From Shewanella livingstonensis (GTDB lineage: Bacteria > Pseudomonadota > Gammaproteobacteria > Enterobacterales > Shewanellaceae): DNA of 64,000 bases. How positions within the stretch are numbered: position 1 is the first letter of the stretch; every line of letters starts with the position of its first letter. The notes beneath the pieces are model-generated. The model made no database searches. It was given only the letters and a program-made list of their open reading frames with translations, and had not been told where the DNA came from. Location: assembly GCF_003855395.1 (NCBI RefSeq), contig NZ_CP034015.1:1126001-1190000 (forward strand), written 5' to 3'. Of the stretch, positions 19,939 to 30,152 are shown one piece after another. Position numbers and translations under genes: made by a program.

Positions 19939-21729
19939 ATGTTGTTAAAAGAACTTTCAGCTTTAGCTTCGCCGTTGTCTCAAGGACAAGTCGATAAGCT
20001 AAAACAACTCACATCAGAATTATCTTCAGTTCAGCTCGCATGGGTCAGCGGTTATTTAGCTGCCAGTGCTAACCAAGGTCAAAGCGGTGTCGAGACGACA
20101 GCAGAGGCAAGCGCCGCCCCAACAGTTACGATTTTATATGGTAGCCAAACCGGTAATGGCCGTGGCGTAGCCAAAGCGCTAGCCGTTAAAGCGCAGGCAC
20201 AAGGTTATGCCGTTAACCTAGCATCTATGGGCGAATACAATGTCCGCCAGCTAAAACAAGAAACCATCTTGCTATTGGTTGTTAGCACTCATGGTGAAGG
20301 CGAAGCGCCTGACGATGCTATTGAACTACACAAGTTTTTAGCCTCAAAGCGCGCACCGAAGTTAGATAATTTACATTATTCTGTCATCGCCCTAGGTGAT
20401 TCGAGCTATGAGTTTTTCTGCCAAACTGGTAAAGACTTTGATACGCGTTTAAGTGCACTAGGGGCAACATCTTTATTGCCGTTGGTAGAATGTGATGTTG
20501 ATTATGAAGATATTTCACAACAATGGCAGGACAGCGTTGTAGAAGCTGTTAAGCCGTATATTCAAGCATCAAGTGCTAGTGTGGTCTCTATTGGTACTGC
20601 ATCAATTGCAGGTGAAAGCGAATATACCAAGCAAAACCCCTATACCGCAGAAGTACTTGTAAGCCAAAAAATTACCGGTCGTGGTTCTGATCGTGATGTC
20701 CGCCATGTTGAAATTGATTTAGGCGAGTCAGGGTTAACTTACCAGGTTGGTGATGCGTTAGGTGTGTGGTTTAGTAATAACGAAGTGCTTGTCGATGAAG
20801 TGATCGCCGCACTTGGTTTAGCCGCCGACGAAAGCGTTAGCGTATCGAAAGAGTCTGTGTCATTAAAAGTGGCGTTAACTGATAAGAAAGAATTAACTCA
20901 GTTATACCCAGGCCTAGTGAAAACATGGGCTGAGCTGAGTGGTAATGCTGAACTAGCTGAAATTTGTGAAGACAAAGAACAAACCAGACAGTTTATTCTA
21001 AAGCATCAATTAGCCGATTTAGTGGCAGTTTATCCTGCTAAAGTCAGCGCGACGCAGTTAGTTGATATGTTACGTCCGCTAACACCTCGCTTATATTCAA
21101 TTGCTTCAAGCCAGGCCGAAGTTGAAGCCGAGGTGCACTTAACAGTGGCATTGGTTGAAGACGAGCGTCAAGGTCAAGCTCGCTTTGGTGGTGCATCGCA
21201 TTTCTTAGCCTCAGCTGAAGAAGGCCAGCAGGTCAATGTGTATGTTGAGCCTAATAACCATTTCCGCTTACCAGAAAATCCAGAAACACCGGTAATTATG
21301 GTGGGTCCTGGTACTGGTGTGGCGCCATTCCGCGCCTTTATGCAGCAACGTGCCGTTGACGGTGTGTCGGGTGACAGCTGGTTATTCTTTGGTAACCCAC
21401 ATTTTGAACAAGATTTCTTATACCAAGTTGAGTGGCAGCAGTATCTTAAAAATGGCGATTTATCGCGTTTAGATGTGGCTTTCTCGCGCGATCAAGCTCA
21501 TAAAGTGTATGTTCAGCATCGCATTGCCGAACAAGCTGAAGCGTTGTGGCAGTGGCTACAAAATGGCGCGCATGTGTATATCTGTGGTGACGCAGAGCGT
21601 ATGGCCAAAGACGTACACCAAGCATTAGTGAATATAGCGGTCGAACAAGGTGGCCTAAGCGCTGATGACGCAGAAGCTTACTTTGAAACACTTCGTAGCG
21701 AAAAACGCTACCAAAAAGACGTGTACTAA
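19939..21729 (+). CDS. cysJ: CysJ, sulfite reductase flavoprotein subunit
   Basis: 596 residues. Takes electrons from NADPH through FAD and FMN to the hemoprotein CysI. A short N-terminal helical segment is followed by a flavodoxin domain (about 66-205, LYGSQTGNGRGVAKAL, STHGEGEAPDDA, LGDSSYEFFC), an FAD domain with RLYSIASS, and an NADPH domain with GPGTGVAPFRAFMQ, ending in the usual ..EKRYQKDVY. AAGGCCGTCTT precedes the ATG. First gene of cysJIH; the 464-bp gap before it, shared with pntA, holds the candidate regulatory site noted separately and nothing else recognisable. Confidence 0.97.
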   Translation: MLLKELSALASPLSQGQVDKLKQLTSELSSVQLAWVSGYLAASANQGQSGVETTAEASAAPTVTILYGSQTGNGRGVAKALAVKAQAQGYAVNLASMGEYNVRQLKQETILLLVVSTHGEGEAPDDAIELHKFLASKRAPKLDNLHYSVIALGDSSYEFFCQTGKDFDTRLSALGATSLLPLVECDVDYEDISQQWQDSVVEAVKPYIQASSASVVSIGTASIAGESEYTKQNPYTAEVLVSQKITGRGSDRDVRHVEIDLGESGLTYQVGDALGVWFSNNEVLVDEVIAALGLAADESVSVSKESVSLKVALTDKKELTQLYPGLVKTWAELSGNAELAEICEDKEQTRQFILKHQLADLVAVYPAKVSATQLVDMLRPLTPRLYSIASSQAEVEAEVHLTVALVEDERQGQARFGGASHFLASAEEGQQVNVYVEPNNHFRLPENPETPVIMVGPGTGVAPFRAFMQQRAVDGVSGDSWLFFGNPHFEQDFLYQVEWQQYLKNGDLSRLDVAFSRDQAHKVYVQHRIAEQAEALWQWLQNGAHVYICGDAERMAKDVHQALVNIAVEQGGLSADDAEAYFETLRSEKRYQKDVY

Positions 21730-21807
21730 ATTCGACCTCGGTTGATAGCTAAATCTAGCAACCCAATCGCACTACTGAATTGAACAGAATTAAGAGAGGC
21801 CCTGGCC

Positions 21808-23499
21808 ATGAGTGAGCAAAAGTTAGCGTTAAACGAATACTTAAAAATCGACAGTGATTATTTACGCGGCGATATTCAGGAGGGTTTAGACACCCAAGTG
21901 ACGGGATCGTTTAGCGATGGCGATCAGCAGTTGATCAAATTCCACGGTTTTTATCAGCAAGATGACCGCGACTTACGTAATGAGCGTAAAGAGCAAAAAT
22001 TAGAGCCGCTGCACAGTTTTATGCTACGAGCTCGTGTACCTGGTGGTATTTGTACTCCACAGCAGTGGTTAGAAGTTGATAAAATTTCATCTACGCTAAC
22101 CACCTCAAATAGTATTCGTTTAACCACGCGTCAAACGTTTCAGTACCACGGCATTCCTAAGCGTAATTTAAAAACCTTGATCCAGGGTCTTGATCGCGCC
22201 GCACTCGATTCTATTGCTGCTTGTGGTGATGTAAACCGTAACGTGATGTGTAACCCAAACCCGGTTGAATCTAAGTTACATGCGCAGGCTTACGCGGTTG
22301 CCAAGCATTTATCTGACCATTTATTACCACACACTCGCGCTTACGCTGAGATTTGGCTAGATGAAGAAAAGCTATTAGGCACCGAAACGGTTGAGCCTGT
22401 TTATGGCAAAACCTATTTGCCTCGTAAATTTAAGATGGCGGTTGCGGTTCCTCCACATAACGATGTCGACGTGTATACCAACGATCTTGGTTTTATCGCG
22501 GTAGCAGACGCCGGTGAACTGATTGGTTTTAACTTAGTTGCGGGTGGCGGTATGGGTTCTACTCATGGTGAAGTAGAAACGTTCCCACGTTTAGCCGATG
22601 ATTTGGGCTTTATTAAAACCGCTGATGTGACCAAATTTGCTGAAGCGGTGATGACGGTTCAGCGTGATTGGGGTAACCGTGTTGTGCGTAAGCGTGCCCG
22701 TTTAAAGTACACCATTGTTGACCATGGTCTTGACGCGTTTAAAGCCGAAGTTGAAAAACGTGCTGGGGTGAATTTTGAGCCAAAGCGTGAGGTGATCATT
22801 GGCGATCGCGGCGACCGTTATGGTTGGGTTGAAGGCATCGACAATAAATTCCACTTAACGTTATTTATTGAAAGTGGCCGTATTAAAGATATGCCAGGTC
22901 AAACCTTGCAAACCGGTTTACGTGAAATTGCCAAAATCCATAAAGGCGATTTCCGTATGACATCTAATCAGAACATGATTATTGCTGGTGTCGCTGCACA
23001 AGACAAAGCGGAAATTGAAGGTTTAGCACGTAAGCACGGCTTATTAGGCCAGGTGTTAAGTGGTACTCGCGGGCATTCAATTGCCTGTGTAGCATTACCA
23101 ACTTGCCCATTAGCGATGGCAGAAGCTGAACGTTACTTCCCAGAGTTTATCGATCACATCGATGCACTACAGGCAAAACATGGCATTAGCGAGCAGTCAA
23201 TTGTGGTGCGTATGACGGGTTGTCCAAACGGTTGTGCCCGTCCATTTGCTGCCGAAATTGGCTTAGTGGGTAAAGCGCCAGGGCGTTACAATTTGTATTT
23301 AGGCGCCAGCTTTGAAGGCACACGTTTAAATAAAATGCATAAAGAAAACATTCAAGAAGCAGAAATTTTAGCTGAATTGGATGGCTTGTTTGGCCGCTAC
23401 GCCACTGAACGTGATGCTGGCGAAACCTTTGGTAACTTCACTGTACGCATTGGCGTTGTGAAGGCGGTTATAGACGCCGCTAAGGATTTTCATGCTTAA
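21808..23499 (+). CDS. cysI: CysI, sulfite reductase hemoprotein subunit
   Basis: 563 residues. Reduces sulfite to sulfide by six electrons at a siroheme/4Fe-4S centre. The four cluster Cys are present as CVALPTC (C-x5-C) and GCPNGC (C-x3-C), and the siroheme/sulfite Arg region [16 protein letters not shown] is intact. GAGAGG precedes the ATG. The last 8 bp overlap cysH. Siroheme would come through CobA, encoded about 5 kb downstream. Confidence 0.97.
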   Translation: MSEQKLALNEYLKIDSDYLRGDIQEGLDTQVTGSFSDGDQQLIKFHGFYQQDDRDLRNERKEQKLEPLHSFMLRARVPGGICTPQQWLEVDKISSTLTTSNSIRLTTRQTFQYHGIPKRNLKTLIQGLDRAALDSIAACGDVNRNVMCNPNPVESKLHAQAYAVAKHLSDHLLPHTRAYAEIWLDEEKLLGTETVEPVYGKTYLPRKFKMAVAVPPHNDVDVYTNDLGFIAVADAGELIGFNLVAGGGMGSTHGEVETFPRLADDLGFIKTADVTKFAEAVMTVQRDWGNRVVRKRARLKYTIVDHGLDAFKAEVEKRAGVNFEPKREVIIGDRGDRYGWVEGIDNKFHLTLFIESGRIKDMPGQTLQTGLREIAKIHKGDFRMTSNQNMIIAGVAAQDKAEIEGLARKHGLLGQVLSGTRGHSIACVALPTCPLAMAEAERYFPEFIDHIDALQAKHGISEQSIVVRMTGCPNGCARPFAAEIGLVGKAPGRYNLYLGASFEGTRLNKMHKENIQEAEILAELDGLFGRYATERDAGETFGNFTVRIGVVKAVIDAAKDFHA

Positions 23500-24283
23500 T
23501 GACGTGGTAACGACTGCATCTACTGATGCGGGCGTCGATCATTCTGTTACTCCCGCTCAACTGCAGGCGTTGTTATCAGCGCCTAAAGCAGAGCAAACGG
23601 CTGCGCTAGAAAACATTAATCAATTTTTAGCGGGATTAACGGCGCAGCAACGAGTGGCTTGGGGTTTAGCCTATTTACCGGGCGGGCATGCATTATCGTC
23701 AAGTTTTGGTATTCAAGGTGCGGTAATGCTGCACATGGTGACCCAGGCGCAGAGTGATATTCCGGTGATATTAACTGACACCGGTTATTTGTTCCCAGAG
23801 ACTTATCAATTTATTGATCAGTTAACTGAGCGCTTAAACCTCAATCTTAACGTGTACCAAGCGGGCCAAACCCAAGCGTGGCAAGAAGCCCGTTTTGGCA
23901 AACTGTGGGAGCAGGGGATTGATGGTCTAGAAAAGTATAACCGAATCAATAAAGTTGAGCCTATGCAACGTGCATTAGCTGAATTAAATGTCGGTACCTG
24001 GTTTGCAGGCTTGCGTCGTAGCCAGTCTAGCACCCGTGAAGCATTGCCGATTTTAGCCATTAGTGGTAAACGTTTTAAGTTGTTACCTATCATTGAGTGG
24101 AGCAATAAAGACGTGCACCTGTACTTAACTGAGCTTGACTTGCCATACCACCCATTGTGGGAGCAAGGCTATGTGTCGGTAGGCGATACTCACTCTAGTA
24201 AGCCGCTTGAGTTAGGCATGTCTGAAGAAGACACCCGCTTTAACGGTTTACAGCGTGAATGTGGTTTGCACTTCGATATCTAG
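23492..24283 (+). CDS. cysH: CysH, PAPS reductase
   Basis: 263 residues. Reduces 3'-phosphoadenylyl sulfate to sulfite with thioredoxin. PP-loop-like [25 protein letters not shown] and the C-terminal catalytic ECGLH are all present; the absence of the extra CC...CxxC cluster cysteines of APS reductases marks it as the PAPS-type enzyme, consistent with a cysC gene in the window. The start lies inside the 3' end of cysI (8-bp overlap), so translation is probably coupled. About 20 residues longer at the N-terminus than E. coli CysH. Confidence 0.96.
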   Translation: MLNDVVTTASTDAGVDHSVTPAQLQALLSAPKAEQTAALENINQFLAGLTAQQRVAWGLAYLPGGHALSSSFGIQGAVMLHMVTQAQSDIPVILTDTGYLFPETYQFIDQLTERLNLNLNVYQAGQTQAWQEARFGKLWEQGIDGLEKYNRINKVEPMQRALAELNVGTWFAGLRRSQSSTREALPILAISGKRFKLLPIIEWSNKDVHLYLTELDLPYHPLWEQGYVSVGDTHSSKPLELGMSEEDTRFNGLQRECGLHFDI

Positions 24284-24312
24284 CTATGAAGTGATTTGAG
24301 ACCTTGTACTTC

Positions 24313-24340
24313 ATTCATCCGCAGTTAACTGCGGATGAAT
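24313..24340. terminator. 28-bp perfect palindrome after cysH
   Basis: ATTCATCCGCAGTT and its exact complement meet without a spacer, 30 bp after the cysH stop, followed by ACGTTTTACT. As RNA it would form a hairpin of about 12 bp, so it probably terminates cysJIH, although the T tract is weak. Confidence 0.6.
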
Positions 24341-24366
24341 ACGTTTTACTGGATCAATATTCTATT

Positions 24367-24602
24367 TCAATGTGTATGAGTCACCTTCGCTGGTGATACT
24401 AAAGTCTCTTCAAGTAGCCCATGACCGCTAATAGGGTTGAATTTACTTGCCATAGATTCGTTTGATGAGCAAATCCCCTTTGTTATCAGAGCAACCTGTA
24501 CGCTTGAAAGCAGAGGCTTAGCTCCGAATCGTTTATATCGAGTTCAATCACTTCTTTTTTCAATCTAAAATTATCCGCATCGTGACAAATTAACGTAAAC
24601 AT
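24367..24602 (-). other. two overlapping open segments, possible decayed gene
   Basis: On the minus strand an ATG at 24602 opens 38 codons (MFTLICHDADNF...) that end at 24486, while a second frame, open from 24543 to a stop at 24367, gives 58 codons (… SKFNPISGHGLLEET …). One frameshift in the shared region would join them into a protein of about 75 residues. I recognise neither part and see no ribosome binding site. Confidence 0.2.
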
Positions 24603-24788
24603 AGGCAACAGAATGACTCTTAGTCATTCATAAGATTGAATTATCAGAGTAAGAAACGCTATTTTATCGTTTTGTAATATCATAGGGCCACAGTATCAAT
24701 AGTTATGGAGGGTGTTTCTGATTAATGATTCGTTTTGTACCGGATGGCGCTATAAATAGCTGATATATGAGTTATGAATCAACAAGGA

Positions 24789-24929
24789 TTAAAGTTTATT
24801 TAAATTTTCATGCAATGGTGCCGATAGTAGTCTAGATTTAGTTGTTCCTGTAGATGGTTTTTGTCGACGTTTTAGGATTGCTTTTGCAGTCCACGTACCT
24901 TCAAAAGCTTCGCTCGCGTCCTCGAGCAT
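24789..24929 (-). other. unassigned 46-codon open frame
   Basis: ATG at 24929 opens MLEDASEAFEGTWTAKAILK followed by a basic stretch, stop at 24789. The frame stays open upstream to about 25000, running through the inverted repeat at 24970-25014. No ribosome binding site is seen and no family recognised; it could be a remnant. The rest of 24284-25299 shows no gene that I can support. Confidence 0.2.
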
Positions 24930-24969
24930 ATTGATTGACTTGTTAGCGTATAAGCAATCGATTAGGTTA

Positions 24970-25014
24970 TTCCCGATAACTCTGCTGTTTTTCGTTGTGT
25001 AGAGTTATCGGGAA
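24970..25014. repeat. inverted repeat with 14-bp perfect arms
   Basis: TTCCCGATAACTCT (24970-24983) and AGAGTTATCGGGAA (25001-25014) are exact complements around a 17-nt spacer. There is no T tract, so it is not a standard terminator. It sits in a 1-kb stretch with no supported gene. Confidence 0.7.
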
Positions 25015-25299
25015 AACGTAGGTTATATACTGCCTGGCAATGTTCATCGTATTCCCCCTCGCTAAACGCATTGAATAATAAGCTGCCTTTTGGGGCATTT
25101 TTAGGTGTTCACTCGTGTAGTTTTTAGTATAAATACCCCCCAATAAGGCAACATCTAATGCGCTCTTTAACATTTAATGTTAAATTAATCCGCAGTTTAT
25201 CGGTGTAATCGATACTGCTTATCCTAAAAAGATAATAAATTTTTTAACACTAACTCATTTCATGGAAGAGTTAACAATAATATAAATTGGAGTTTATCG

Positions 25300-27024
25300 A
25301 TGAATAAAATGGCAATTGCTGCTGTGGTATTAGCTGTTGGTGCTGGTGGATATTTTCTGTCGCAACAAGGGACGTCAGTGGTTAAAAACGACCCAATGTT
25401 GGACTATATTCCTGCTGATACATTAGCGTTTTCTGGGCAGTTAGTTCCATTTCCGTTAAAAGATTATCTGTATAGCATTGCAGGTAATTACCAAGCTTAT
25501 GATCTGGATAAAATGCTGTCGCTAGATGATAGCTCTTCAGCTCAAGAGCGCTTTTTTATCAGTTTATATAAGCAATACATGACTGTGTTGCCAGAGCCTG
25601 AAACCTTACTATCAACATACGGCTTACCTGATTCGATTAAGAGTTATTTTTATACCCTAGGCGCATTGCCAGTAATGAAAATTGAGCTCAGTAATCCTGC
25701 AGCATTTTGGGCGGAGCTAGATCGCGCCGAGCAGGAAAGTGGCTTAACTCATACAATGGGCAAATCTGGTTCTGTTGAATATCGTGGTTATGCATTAACC
25801 GATGTTGATGAGAAAGAGCAAGCTGATATTGTGTTTGCTGTTAAAGATGGCTGGTTAACGGTGACATTGAGTACATCATTTACCCAAGCTGAATTGCTAG
25901 AAACCGCCTTGGGTGAGAAGAAAGTTGACCATCCAATTAGCGAAACGACAATATTACAAGACATCGCTAAAAATCATGGCTTTATGCAAGACAGCATTAG
26001 TTTTATTAACCATGTTGAATTGGTTAAAGGATTAACATCGACAGACGGTAATATGCTGGCTAAGCAAATGACCAAGATGATTGAAATACAGGGCGAAGAT
26101 CCATTTGCAGAAATGAAAACACCTGTGTGTCAAACTGAATTAAATGCGATTGCTGCTAATTGGCCGCGCAGTGTAATGGGGTTAAATTCATACTCCATTA
26201 CGCGTGAAGAAAGCACTATTGATGCGGTTATGGTCGTTGAAAGTAACAACCAAGTAATCTTGTCAGCACTTAATAAAATGCGTGGTTTTGTGCCATCATT
26301 TGCCAGTAATGATCATGATAATATCTTATCGGTGGCACTTGGTATTGATGTTAATCAATTGGCACCAGCATTGAACGAAGTGTGGAAAGATTTACAAACA
26401 CCGCAATATCAGTGTGCTGCGCTGGCCCAAATGCAAGCACAGCTTAGTGAGTTAAACCCTGCAATGTTAGGTATGATGACTGGCATGGCTAATGGCGTTA
26501 AAGGCATTAGCGTAACAATAGCTGATTACAAGCTAGCCGACAATAATGGCCAAGCTGGCTTTGAAAAATTAGATGCATTAATTAGTGTCTCGGCTGAGAA
26601 ACCAATGATGTTAGTGGATATGCTTAAGCCATTTTATCCACCACTTGCGAATATAGATTTAAAAGACAATGGTGATCCGGTCGATATTACTCCAATGTTA
26701 ATGTTACCGCCTGAACTAGGTGTTAGTGCTAAATTGGCGATCAAGGGTAGTCATTTAGTCGCTTATACTGGTGACAGAGGTACTGAACTTGCTGATTTGA
26801 TGTATAAGCAATCACTTGAGTCTAATGGGTTTTTTAATATGTCTGTTGACTATCAGAAAATGTTTGCTCCATTAGTCGACATGGCTGAAATGAGTGGCGA
26901 GCCGATGCCAGAAGAGTTACTTATGTTAAAAGATTACGATATGCGTTTAAATATGTCGGTAGATTTTACCGATAAAGGCATTGTGATTGGTTCTAAGGTC
27001 AACAGTAAAGCGAATGTTAAATAA
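25300..27024 (+). CDS. membrane-anchored or exported protein, function unknown
   Basis: 574 residues with a clear ribosome binding site (TTGGAG). Residues 3-20 are a hydrophobic segment (MAIAAVVLAVGAGGYFLS) without a typical cleavage site, so an N-terminal anchor with a large periplasmic part is likely. The mature part opens with DPMLDYIPADTLAFSGQL, the kind of sequence seen in DUF3352-like proteins (PADT-hydrophobic), and is otherwise acidic with no catalytic motif that I recognise. Single gene between cys genes and pldA; a terminator follows. Nothing in its sequence ties it to sulfur metabolism. Confidence 0.6.
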   Translation: MNKMAIAAVVLAVGAGGYFLSQQGTSVVKNDPMLDYIPADTLAFSGQLVPFPLKDYLYSIAGNYQAYDLDKMLSLDDSSSAQERFFISLYKQYMTVLPEPETLLSTYGLPDSIKSYFYTLGALPVMKIELSNPAAFWAELDRAEQESGLTHTMGKSGSVEYRGYALTDVDEKEQADIVFAVKDGWLTVTLSTSFTQAELLETALGEKKVDHPISETTILQDIAKNHGFMQDSISFINHVELVKGLTSTDGNMLAKQMTKMIEIQGEDPFAEMKTPVCQTELNAIAANWPRSVMGLNSYSITREESTIDAVMVVESNNQVILSALNKMRGFVPSFASNDHDNILSVALGIDVNQLAPALNEVWKDLQTPQYQCAALAQMQAQLSELNPAMLGMMTGMANGVKGISVTIADYKLADNNGQAGFEKLDALISVSAEKPMMLVDMLKPFYPPLANIDLKDNGDPVDITPMLMLPPELGVSAKLAIKGSHLVAYTGDRGTELADLMYKQSLESNGFFNMSVDYQKMFAPLVDMAEMSGEPMPEELLMLKDYDMRLNMSVDFTDKGIVIGSKVNSKANVK

Positions 27025-27058
27025 CGCTTACGCTTGTTGATTCAGTCATACGAGTAAT

Positions 27059-27089
27059 AAAAAAGGTGACCAATGTGGTCACCTTTTTT
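27059..27089. terminator. bidirectional intrinsic terminator
   Basis: AAAAAAGGTGACC and GGTCACCTTTTTT around AATGT, between the convergent gene at 25300 and pldA. Confidence 0.85.
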
Positions 27090-27120
27090 GCATCTACTGT
27101 TTAATCGTATTAATACAAGG

Positions 27121-28011
27121 CTACAGCAGGTCGTTTAGCGCAATACCAATACCAATGCGCTGATTATGTTGGCTGTAATCGATAAGGCTTTCACCGTAAC
27201 CATTAAAGTATTGAGTATAGACACGTAACGTACCAATAATTGGGTAGCTCCAGGTCATTTCAACAGCACCACGATTGGTTTCGCGTAAGTTGTTGCGCAG
27301 CAGCATAGTAAAACGATGCTCACCTAAACCGTAAACGCCAGTGAGTTCAAAGTTGCCCATGTAACTGCCAATGTCTGGATTGTCATCACCTTTTACGGCA
27401 TTCACATCTTCTTTTTCATCTTCAGGAATACGCCACCAGACTTTAAGCCCTAATGCGAAAGGGCCTTTGTCAAATACCGCATTACCGTATATTCGATTCC
27501 AACTGCGTGATAATTGGTTGGTTTGGCCATTAGATTGATGCACAGCACCAAAACCTAAAAATGAATTGGTAAAACCACCAATTTTCCAATCATTATTAAA
27601 TAACATAAACACTTCTGGTTCGTGGTTAGTTTCACGAAACGGTGATGATGCATCTCGGTTGTAGACTTGCCAGTAAGATTGATTGGTGTAGGCAAAAAAT
27701 AAATGACCATTATCACCAAAAACATTATACATAATGGGAAACTTAAAACTGATTTGAAACTTTGCTTCTAGATTATCAATAGTGAAATCTTCATCTGGGT
27801 ATTTAATTTCAAATGGCAACGAATTCGTGCGTGTTTGATACGTTACTGGAAGCAAGTAGTTTGCCTTGTGGGGCGTGATCACAAATGGCTTTTCAGATGT
27901 TGCTAACTCTTTTTTTACGCGTTGATCGACTAATGAGTCTTCAGCAAGAGCGAGTGAGCTATAGCCAAGTAACAACAACGAGAGTCCAAGATATTGAGTG
28001 CTTTTTATCAT
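27121..28011 (-). CDS. pldA: PldA, outer-membrane phospholipase A1
   Basis: 296 residues. A 12-stranded beta-barrel that hydrolyses phospholipids in the outer leaflet. A signal peptide (MIKSTQYLGLSLLLLGYSSLALA) starts at the chosen ATG, which has GGA 8 nt upstream; in-frame ATGs at 28029 and 28023 lie just before it. Family blocks are FAYTNQSYWQ, SSPFRETNHEPEVF, and the catalytic triad region VHQSNGQ...SRSWNRIY (His, Ser, Asn). It ends in Leu-Leu rather than the more usual terminal Phe. Confidence 0.94.
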   Translation of the reverse strand: MIKSTQYLGLSLLLLGYSSLALAEDSLVDQRVKKELATSEKPFVITPHKANYLLPVTYQTRTNSLPFEIKYPDEDFTIDNLEAKFQISFKFPIMYNVFGDNGHLFFAYTNQSYWQVYNRDASSPFRETNHEPEVFMLFNNDWKIGGFTNSFLGFGAVHQSNGQTNQLSRSWNRIYGNAVFDKGPFALGLKVWWRIPEDEKEDVNAVKGDDNPDIGSYMGNFELTGVYGLGEHRFTMLLRNNLRETNRGAVEMTWSYPIIGTLRVYTQYFNGYGESLIDYSQHNQRIGIGIALNDLL

Positions 28012-28212
28012 TGCATCATCCATAAGCATAATTAATGGTAATTTTTAATGTGATTTTTAGTATCAGTATTTTTTCGACGTACATTGTTATCAATTGCCAG
28101 AGGTTTGTCGAATTAAGTTAACAATTCTTTTCATAACAACGCGTCATTGTACACATATTGGCATGTCAAATAGATTAAACCGCGAACAAATCGTTTGATA
28201 TGCTATTTAGTT

Positions 28213-28236
28213 ATAAAAACTAACTTTTAACTATTG
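28213..28236 (+). promoter_or_regulatory. candidate CysB-type site before cobA
   Basis: ATAAAAAC-TAA-CTTTTA-ACT aligns, with one gap, to the element before cysJ at 19857-19880. It is 60-83 bp upstream of the cobA start. Inference only. Confidence 0.35.
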
Positions 28237-28258
28237 TATATGGAATATGGAAAACGCT

Positions 28259-28280
28259 ATATTTGACCATAGTCAAATAT
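28259..28280. promoter_or_regulatory. operator-like dyad in the cobA leader
   Basis: ATATTTGAC and GTCAAATAT are exact complements around CATA. The dyad lies directly before the GAGG ribosome binding site of cobA, so a bound protein or an RNA hairpin here could affect expression. Confidence 0.5.
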
Positions 28281-28295
28281 CTTGAGGTTAATGTG

Positions 28296-29129
28296 ATGGA
28301 ATTAGTATCTATGCCAGGGCAAAAAGCCAAAGGCAAAGTGTGGTTAGTCGGCGCCGGTCCTGGCGACGTTGAGCTGCTGACGCTAAAAGCCTACCGTATC
28401 CTTAAGAATGCTGATGCGGTGTTATATGACGCATTAGTTAGCCAAGATATTTTAGATTTGATCCCTAGTCAGGCTGAAAAAATAGCAGTGGGTAAGCGTG
28501 CTGGCAAACACAGTGCGGCTCAAGGTGAAATTAATCAGCTACTAGTGACGAAAGCGTTTACTCGTAAAAACGTCGTGCGTTTAAAAGGTGGCGATCCATT
28601 TATTTTTGGCCGCGGCGGCGAAGAGTTACAAACCTTAGTTGCAGCAGGTATCGCTTTTGAAGTGGTTCCAGGTATTACGGCCGCCAGCGGTACGTCTGCT
28701 TATGCAGGTATTCCGTTAACGCATCGTGATTATGCCCAAGGCGTTACCTTTATTACCGGCCACTGTCAGTTAGCGAGTCGCCCGATGGACTGGCAAGGTT
28801 ATGCTAATTCAAATAATACCTTAGTGGTGTATATGGGCATATTAAACGCCAATATTATTAGTGATGGTTTGATTGGTGCTGGACGTAGTGCTGATACGCC
28901 AGTGGCCATTGTGTCTAATGCGACGACCTCATCACAACAGCGGTTTATCGGTAAGTTAGGTGAACTGGCTCAATTAGCTGCCGATCCCGCTTTGCAGATG
29001 CCTGCGCTGATGATTATTGGTGAGGTTGTAGAGTTAGCCGACAGCTTAAATTGGTTTGATCCCGTCACTACGCAACAAAAAATGGCTCAACAAAAAACAG
29101 ATTTAGACACAGCCGCTAAAGCGCTGTAG
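28296..29129 (+). CDS. cobA: uroporphyrinogen-III C-methyltransferase (SUMT)
   Basis: 277 residues. Methylates uroporphyrinogen III at C2 and C7 to precorrin-2, the branch point to siroheme. GKVWLVGAGPGDVELLT, DALVS, VRLKGGDPFIFGRGGEE, VVPGITAASG and PLTHRDYAQGVTFITGH are the standard SUMT blocks. Lacks the CysG dehydrogenase/ferrochelatase domain, so that step is encoded elsewhere. GAGG 8 nt before ATG 28296 decides the start; a TTG at 28263 extends the frame but lies in the dyad. First gene of a cobA-cysD-cysN-permease-cysC block, which places siroheme supply beside sulfate activation. Confidence 0.93.
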   Translation: MELVSMPGQKAKGKVWLVGAGPGDVELLTLKAYRILKNADAVLYDALVSQDILDLIPSQAEKIAVGKRAGKHSAAQGEINQLLVTKAFTRKNVVRLKGGDPFIFGRGGEELQTLVAAGIAFEVVPGITAASGTSAYAGIPLTHRDYAQGVTFITGHCQLASRPMDWQGYANSNNTLVVYMGILNANIISDGLIGAGRSADTPVAIVSNATTSSQQRFIGKLGELAQLAADPALQMPALMIIGEVVELADSLNWFDPVTTQQKMAQQKTDLDTAAKAL

Positions 29130-29183
29130 TCGAATAATTTAACCCGCTGTTATATGCAGCATATTAGGTAATGGAGAATCATC

Positions 29184-30092
29184 ATGGCAGGCCGTTCGTT
29201 AAGCCATTTACAACAACTGGAAGCCGAAAGCATCCAGATTATCCGTGAAGTAGCAGCTGAGTTTGGTAATCCTGTCATGATGTACTCGATAGGTAAAGAC
29301 TCATCGGTAATGCTACATCTTGCGCGTAAAGCATTTTACCCAGGCAAAATTCCATTCCCATTATTGCATGTTGACACGGGTTGGAAATTTAAAGAAATGA
29401 TCGCGTTTCGCGATGCGCAAGCAAAAAAGTTTGGTTTTGAGTTACTGACCCATACCAACCAAGAAGGTGTTGAACAAGGCGTAGGTCCATTTACCCATGG
29501 CAGTGCTAAGCACACCGATATCATGAAAACCCAAAGCTTAAAGCAAGCCTTAAATCAATATGGTTTTGATGCTGCTTTTGGTGGTGCGCGCCGCGATGAA
29601 GAAAAATCTCGTGCTAAAGAGCGAGTCTATTCATTCCGTGACAAACACCATCGCTGGGACCCTAAAAACCAACGTCCAGAGTTATGGCGCACTTACAACG
29701 GTGCAGTAAACAAAGGCGAGAGCATTCGAGTGTTCCCTTTATCTAACTGGACTGAGCTCGATATTTGGCAGTACATCTACCAAGAGAATATCGAAATCGT
29801 GCCGTTATATTTTGCTGCGCCTCGTACTGTAGTGAACAAAGGTGGCCAGCTCATTTATAAAGATGATGATCGTATGCCTATTGAAGAGGGCGATGTTGAA
29901 TCGGTTGAACGAGTGCGTTTTAGAACTTTAGGTTGTTATCCGCTAACGGCGGCGATGCCGTCAGAAGCCGATACCTTAGAAAAAATTATTGAAGAGATGC
30001 TGTTAACTCGTTCAAGTGAACGTCAAGGTCGCTTAATTGATTCAGACCAAAGTGCGTCAATGGAGCAGAAAAAGCGTCAAGGCTATTTCTAA
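29184..30092 (+). CDS. cysD: CysD, sulfate adenylyltransferase small subunit
   Basis: 302 residues, exactly the usual length. PP-loop ATPase that forms APS from sulfate and ATP together with the GTPase Cys[21 protein letters not shown] is the ATP-binding PP-loop, [22 protein letters not shown] the substrate region. GGAG precedes the ATG; cysN follows 60 bp later. Confidence 0.97.
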   Translation: MAGRSLSHLQQLEAESIQIIREVAAEFGNPVMMYSIGKDSSVMLHLARKAFYPGKIPFPLLHVDTGWKFKEMIAFRDAQAKKFGFELLTHTNQEGVEQGVGPFTHGSAKHTDIMKTQSLKQALNQYGFDAAFGGARRDEEKSRAKERVYSFRDKHHRWDPKNQRPELWRTYNGAVNKGESIRVFPLSNWTELDIWQYIYQENIEIVPLYFAAPRTVVNKGGQLIYKDDDRMPIEEGDVESVERVRFRTLGCYPLTAAMPSEADTLEKIIEEMLLTRSSERQGRLIDSDQSASMEQKKRQGYF

Positions 30093-30152
30093 GCAATTGA
30101 ACATGATTGTTTTACCCATCCAGCATGCGAACGAATTTGAGTGAGAAAGATT

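Noticed and set aside
24967-25173. Minus-strand open frame of 68 codons before the gene at 25300
   Set aside because: No recognisable family, no ribosome site, ends in the inverted repeat; kept only as part of the gene-poor stretch.
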